64,000 bases of DNA from Pantoea sp. (GTDB lineage: Bacteria > Pseudomonadota > Gammaproteobacteria > Enterobacterales > Enterobacteriaceae), in the NCBI RefSeq assembly GCF_028283705.1, contig NZ_JAPWKD010000017.1, positions 47,778 through 111,777 on the forward strand. The letters run 5' to 3'. Below, in pieces: positions 63,238 through 64,000 of this stretch. Position numbers and translations under genes: made by a program. Under the pieces are notes generated by a model. That model was not told the DNA's origin. It did not search any database and was given only the letters and a program-made list of their open reading frames with translations. How positions within the stretch are numbered: the stretch's first letter is position 1; the number at the start of each line of letters is the position of its first letter.

Positions 63238-63483
63238 GTGCTGACCGCCGAACAGATCAGAATGGCACGTGCTGCGCTAAAGTGGGGAGTTCGAGGCCTC
63301 GCTGAGCGAGCAGGTATCACAGCTGCGACAGTGACCCGAATTGAGGCCGGGCGGCCGGCGTATCCGGGAACTCTAGAAGCGATTCAAGCGACGTTTGAAG
63401 CCGCGGGGATAGAGTTCATCGGGGAAAATGGGGGAGGGGTCGGTGTCCGCTTTGTAAAGCCCGTTTCTTCCCAGGCGGACTAA
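63238..63483 (+). CDS. Small XRE-family DNA-binding protein
   Basis: This 81-residue protein is almost entirely a Cro/CI helix-turn-helix (LTAEQIRMARAALKWGVRGL, then AERAGITAATVTRIEAGRPA). It ends in the GIEFI-GENGGGVGVRF pattern typical of small rhizobial XRE regulators. The GTG at 63238 gives this compact length. It overlaps the stop of the traG remnant by 4 bp and is divergent from the exported protein gene, which it may regulate. Confidence 0.75.
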   Translation: MLTAEQIRMARAALKWGVRGLAERAGITAATVTRIEAGRPAYPGTLEAIQATFEAAGIEFIGENGGGVGVRFVKPVSSQAD

Positions 63484-64000
63484 TGGGCACTGTCCAAGTG
63501 CGTGCGTCCAGCGCATCGGGGTTTCGCCATCAAGTCCTCATCCGGATCGAATGTGTCTCTGAACTCCGCATCGGCAAAATAAGCCAGCTTGCCCGTAACG
63601 ATCGGCCGTTGCCCCGCCAGGAAAAGCAGTTCGGCCTGCTGCGGCATGTTTCTGACTTCGTCCGGTGTGAAGAGAGGACGGCCAGTATCCTGCTGGCTAT
63701 AGGAGATGCCAGACTTTTCTGAATCTAACGCCCGAGCCATCGTCTGGAAGACGACGGTCTCCTGGCCAAGTAGATCAGAGACGAGGCGGGCGCTGTTGTG
63801 GTCGTTGACACCGAAGACCTGCAGGACGCCGGCATTGGACAGGAAGGTGCCGGCCCGTTGAACCGTAGGTCGCTCGCAGATGATGGACATCCTGCAGGAT
63901 TGGCTAGAGCCGGACGCCGTAGCCCGCCATCAACCCATGGCCCGTTCGATCGGCGCTAGGTGTCCCAAAGCTGCGAATTCATCAAGGAGATAGACAGCCT
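63480..64000 (-). pseudogene. traG: Degenerate traG (VirD4-type conjugal coupling protein) fragment
   Basis: The minus strand encodes the C-terminal third of TraG: AVYLLDEFAALGHLAPIERA, then VLQVFGVNDHNSARLVSDLL, QETVVFQTMARALDSEKSG and PDEVRNMPQQAELLFLAGQR. Between these blocks are a base loss near 63,932 (MG then stop), an in-frame TAG where Trp is expected in VRLWPIL, and a base gain near 63,860. TraG links the relaxosome to the type IV secretion channel during conjugation. With a stop and two shifts this copy cannot work. It continues past the window end. Confidence 0.8.

Noticed and set aside
1..64000. tRNA, rRNA, CRISPR array, prophage or known defence island
   Set aside because: I scanned for cloverleaf-like clusters, regularly spaced repeats, integrases and defence signatures and saw none beyond the TacA-TacT pair. 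A covariance-model scan was not possible.

Overview
The window reads as two unrelated bacterial sequences joined end to end. Positions 1 to about 20,957 look like an Enterobacterales chromosome. They carry a ymjA homologue, a ygaV-ygaP pair, a cspA-type cold-shock gene with its long cold-box leader, and a moderate-GC codon style. From about 20,961 to 64,000 the genes are those of a high-GC Rhizobiaceae genome (Agrobacterium/Rhizobium-like): a MHYT-PAS-GGDEF sensor, a DUF1236 protein, a carnitine-degradation locus, a bacteriophytochrome with an HWE kinase and a TraG remnant. At the boundary a NAD(P)-binding oxidoreductase gene and a diguanylate-cyclase gene are each cut mid-domain, with no mobile element between them. 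An assembly chimera or mixed culture is the simplest reading.

Enterobacterial part. 1-6,681 is one tightly packed operon: a NitT/TauT/SsuABC-like ABC importer, a HisD-family dehydrogenase, an aminoglycoside-phosphotransferase-fold kinase, a zinc alcohol dehydrogenase and an SDR. It looks like uptake and stepwise oxidation or phosphorylation of a small polyol or sulfonate, but the substrate is unknown. Next come ymjA, an orphan HlyD-like adaptor and two cold-shock-domain genes. A three-gene operon (CMD, tautomerase, DUF4865) faces a LysR regulator across a perfect dyad. Then follow a membrane diguanylate cyclase, two exported DUF1254 proteins with a porin-like protein, a GNAT, ygaP/ygaV and an AraC regulator.

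Rhizobial part. 21-29 kb holds a c-di-GMP enzyme, an MFS pump, a lytic transglycosylase-like lipoprotein and two alpha/beta hydrolases. 29.1-35.9 kb is visibly more AT-rich. It encodes a HAD-UbiA fusion, polytopic membrane proteins, a small flippase-like protein, a GT87-like protein and a GT2, which suggests polyprenyl-phosphate-linked sugar decoration of a surface glycan. 36-49.5 kb is a peptide-type ABC transporter followed by carnitine/crotonobetaine genes: CaiD-like hydratase, ADP-forming CoA ligase, acyl-CoA dehydrogenase, carnitine dehydrogenase-thioesterase, dehydrocarnitine-cleavage enzyme and an AraC/GlxA regulator. The last three carry four apparent frameshifts in about 2.3 kb. htpG, a YihY protein, an EamA transporter, the bacteriophytochrome, a class III aminotransferase, an SDR and a lone sulfate-binding protein follow.

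60.1-64 kb is a decayed accessory zone: a long inverted repeat, a TacA-TacT-type toxin-antitoxin pair, a frameshifted HU gene, a small XRE regulator and a degenerate traG. I saw no rRNA, tRNA or CRISPR array. I found no clearly new defence or mobile system. The best candidates for undescribed biology are the 2.3-6.7 kb catabolic operon and the 29-36 kb glycan island.
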